A stretch of DNA of 56,262 bases. Origin: UBA2942 sp045127535. GTDB taxonomy: Bacteria > Bacillota > Clostridia > Lachnospirales > Lachnospiraceae. The DNA is taken from NCBI GenBank assembly GCA_045127535.1, contig JBGVQN010000007.1, positions 1 through 56,262 on the forward strand, in the 5' to 3' direction. The notes beneath the pieces were generated by a model. It saw only the letters and a program-made list of their open reading frames with translations, was not told where the DNA came from and did no database searches. Position 1 is the stretch's first letter, and the number at the start of each line of letters is the position of its first letter. Below, in pieces: positions 54,714 through 56,262 of this stretch. A program made the position numbers and the translations under genes.

Positions 54714-55481
54714 ATGTCTATTTTAGAAGTACATCACATTGAAAAACACTTTGATGCCACTCAGGTTTTGAATGATATCAGTTTCACTCTGGAAAAAGGG
54801 CAGGTCTTGTCTATCATCGGTTCCTCTGGAAGCGGAAAAACCACCCTGCTGCGCTGTCTGAATTTTCTGGAAAAACCAGACAGCGGTGTAATCAAAGTTA
54901 ACAACAATATCGTCTTTGATGCCGCTGATTCTGTCACCCAGAAGGAAAAAGAGATTCGTAAAAAACGCCTGCATTTTGGTCTTGTTTTTCAAAATTTCAA
55001 CCTGTTTCCACAATATACCGCCCTGCAAAATGTCACTTTGGCTCGTGAACTTATGGCAAAGGAAACCAAAGAAAGCCAGGAATCCATTATACAGTCAGGC
55101 AGGGAACTGCTGGCACAGATGGGTCTGGCAGACCGTGCAGACCACTATCCGCATCAGCTGTCCGGTGGACAGCAGCAGCGTGTAGCCATTGCCAGAGCGC
55201 TGGCCCTGCAGCCGGATATTCTCTGTTTTGATGAACCTACATCCGCTCTGGATCCGGAATTGACCGGTGAGGTATTGCGGGTCATCCGCTCTCTGGCAGA
55301 CAAAAAAACTACCATGATTATTGTAACCCACGAAATGGCTTTTGCCCGTGATGTAGCCGATCAGGTTATCTTTATGGATGGAGGTGTTATCGTAGAACAG
55401 GGAGATTCCCACCAGGTCATCGACCACCCAAAGGAAGAACGCACCAGAAGATTCCTGTCCAGATATTCTGAAATTCAGTAA
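54714..55481 (+). CDS. amino acid ABC transporter ATP-binding protein
   Basis: The 255-residue GlnQ/HisP-type ATPase powers the upstream permease. It has Walker A GSSGSGKTT, the Q-loop VFQNFNLFP, signature LSGGQQQRVAIAR, Walker B ILCFDEPTSALDPE and the H-loop THEMAFARDVAD. The ATG has AGGAGG 6 nt upstream. It ends the operon. Confidence 0.95.
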   Translation: MSILEVHHIEKHFDATQVLNDISFTLEKGQVLSIIGSSGSGKTTLLRCLNFLEKPDSGVIKVNNNIVFDAADSVTQKEKEIRKKRLHFGLVFQNFNLFPQYTALQNVTLARELMAKETKESQESIIQSGRELLAQMGLADRADHYPHQLSGGQQQRVAIARALALQPDILCFDEPTSALDPELTGEVLRVIRSLADKKTTMIIVTHEMAFARDVADQVIFMDGGVIVEQGDSHQVIDHPKEERTRRFLSRYSEIQ

Positions 55482-55613
55482 AGCTAACGGCTTCCACCAT
55501 TTTCTGTGTTCCATGACCGTGATGTGCCTTGAATAGATCAGCATGATTACCTGGTTTCTGCACTGCATGGGCAGGAATACACAATTTTGCAAATCAATTG
55601 AATGATTATACAA

Positions 55614-55664
55614 AAATGGAGTCATAATCTGAGATGATACCATCTACAGGTTATGACTCCATTT
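55614..55664. terminator. bidirectional terminator
   Basis: AAATGGAGTCATAA (55614-55627) pairs perfectly with TTATGACTCCATTT (55651-55664) over a 23-nt loop. T-rich tails exist on both strands, so it can end the ABC operon and the convergent cotJC-like gene. Confidence 0.8.
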
Positions 55665-55722
55665 GTTCCATCTTCAGACGGAAGCGGCTGCCTATTTATC
55701 TGTATCGATATTCAAACATTTA

Positions 55723-56130
55723 TCAGTCTATTTTAACCGGTTTGTCAAACTCCGGATTAAATGCATAAAAGTTTCTGGAATCCAGTTCTTCCTGTACATG
55801 CCTTAAAGCTTCCCCAAATCTCTGGAAGTGTACGATTTCTCTGGCTCTTAAGAACCGGATGGGGTCACAGATTTCCGGATCATCAATGAGACGCAAAATA
55901 TTGTCATAGGTTGTACGTGCCTTTTGCTCTGCTGCCAGATCCTCTGTCAGGTCTGTAATGGCATCCCCTTTGCTCTGGAATACAGTTGCGCTAAAAGGTG
56001 TACCCCCTGCAGCCTGGGGCCATAATGCAGTGGTATGGTCTACGTAATATTTGTCAAAGCCGGATGCTTTGATTTCTTCTATGGATAAGTCCTTGGTCAG
56101 CTGGTAGATAATGGAACATATAATTTCCAT
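55723..56130 (-). CDS. CotJC/manganese catalase family protein, 5'-truncated
   Basis: The 135 codons encode the C-terminal two thirds of a spore coat CotJC or Mn-catalase protein: QLTKDLSIEEIKASGFDKYY, VDHTTALWPQAAGGTPF, SKGDAITDLTEDLAAEQKAR and REIVHFQRFGEALRHVQEEL are characteristic, with the Glu/His residues that bind the di-manganese site (shown in pieces). Full proteins are about 190-220 residues. Homology continues upstream in frame for a few codons (SELSH before the ATG at 56130, about to 56145) and then stops abruptly; the N-terminal third is missing and there is no ribosome site at 56130. Probably a broken gene. Confidence 0.85.
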   Translation of the reverse strand: MEIICSIIYQLTKDLSIEEIKASGFDKYYVDHTTALWPQAAGGTPFSATVFQSKGDAITDLTEDLAAEQKARTTYDNILRLIDDPEICDPIRFLRAREIVHFQRFGEALRHVQEELDSRNFYAFNPEFDKPVKID

Positions 56131-56262
56131 ATGACTAAGTTCACTCGCACATCTATGACGGATGTAATATTCTACAATCCAACTAAAGAAAAGTCAAACG
56201 TCAGTACTTCAGCATTTACTCCCTGCTCGGTTATGCAAAGCAATAATCAGTTGTATTTTCTG
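56131..56262. other. right edge, no recognised gene
   Basis: Beyond a few codons of CotJC homology this stretch has no supported frame. The minus strand has an open piece (ITEQGVNAEVLTFDFSL) without a recognisable family. Confidence 0.4.

Noticed and set aside
1..56262. Insertion sequences or prophage genes
   Set aside because: No transposase, integrase or phage structural gene was recognised on either strand.

Overview
The window looks like a chromosomal segment of a Gram-positive, spore-forming gut Clostridia, most likely Lachnospiraceae. The basis is the mix of a GerA/SpoVAF-type spore germination gene, a CotJC-type spore coat gene, a short MetH with a separate reactivation protein, a tRNA-Trp T-box in front of trpB, a LepB/RpoD set typical of low-to-mid GC Firmicutes, and consistent Shine-Dalgarno (GGAGG) signals. 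Almost everything between 1.5 and 52.8 kb is on the minus strand. I assign no species.

Region 1 (1-11.6 kb) is a type III CRISPR-Cas locus. A CRISPR array (1-1047, continuing beyond the left edge) has its leader at the right end and is read leftwards. Upstream of it, in one minus-strand operon, lie a small candidate accessory protein, Cas6, a Cas10 without an HD nuclease, and four effector genes: a Cas7-Cas5-Cas11 fusion, a double-Cas7 protein, Csx19 and a Cas7 with a large cysteine-rich insertion. This fused architecture matches the type III-D variant (III-Dv / III-D2) regarded as an intermediate towards the single-protein type III-E effector. No cas1, cas2 or CARF effector nuclease is visible. 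The leader carries inverted fragments of the CRISPR repeat and a perfect 20-bp palindrome, and the last cas gene is followed by an in-frame extension behind a single TAG.

Region 2 (11.7-19.4 kb) holds carB (without carA), a T-box-controlled long-form trpB, and an OmpR-type two-component system. Region 3 (19.5-31.5 kb) holds a small membrane protein, a cpsB-cpsC-cpsD polysaccharide control module with an Ig-like surface protein, a decayed LacI-type fragment, a repeat-rich lipoprotein, a four-gene GldA/GldG-type ABC system and a short UvrD-like helicase.

Region 4 (31.7-51.5 kb) is mostly housekeeping: gltX, an XRE regulator, a spore germination gene, a GNAT acetyltransferase, pdxST, a dicarboxylate symporter coupled to an RmlD-like reductase, ackA, queH, rpoD, lepB, a ClpP-like protease, the metF / MetH-reactivation / metH cluster, and a tRNA-Ser(CGA). 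Region 5 (51.6-56.3 kb) has a split chromate transporter (two half-size subunits), a polar amino acid ABC transporter whose binding protein appears to be circularly permuted, and a 5'-truncated CotJC/Mn-catalase gene at the right edge.

The most unusual items are the fused type III-D locus with its inverted leader repeats, the permuted binding protein, and a small family of hairpins shared between the trpB leader and the binding-protein gene.
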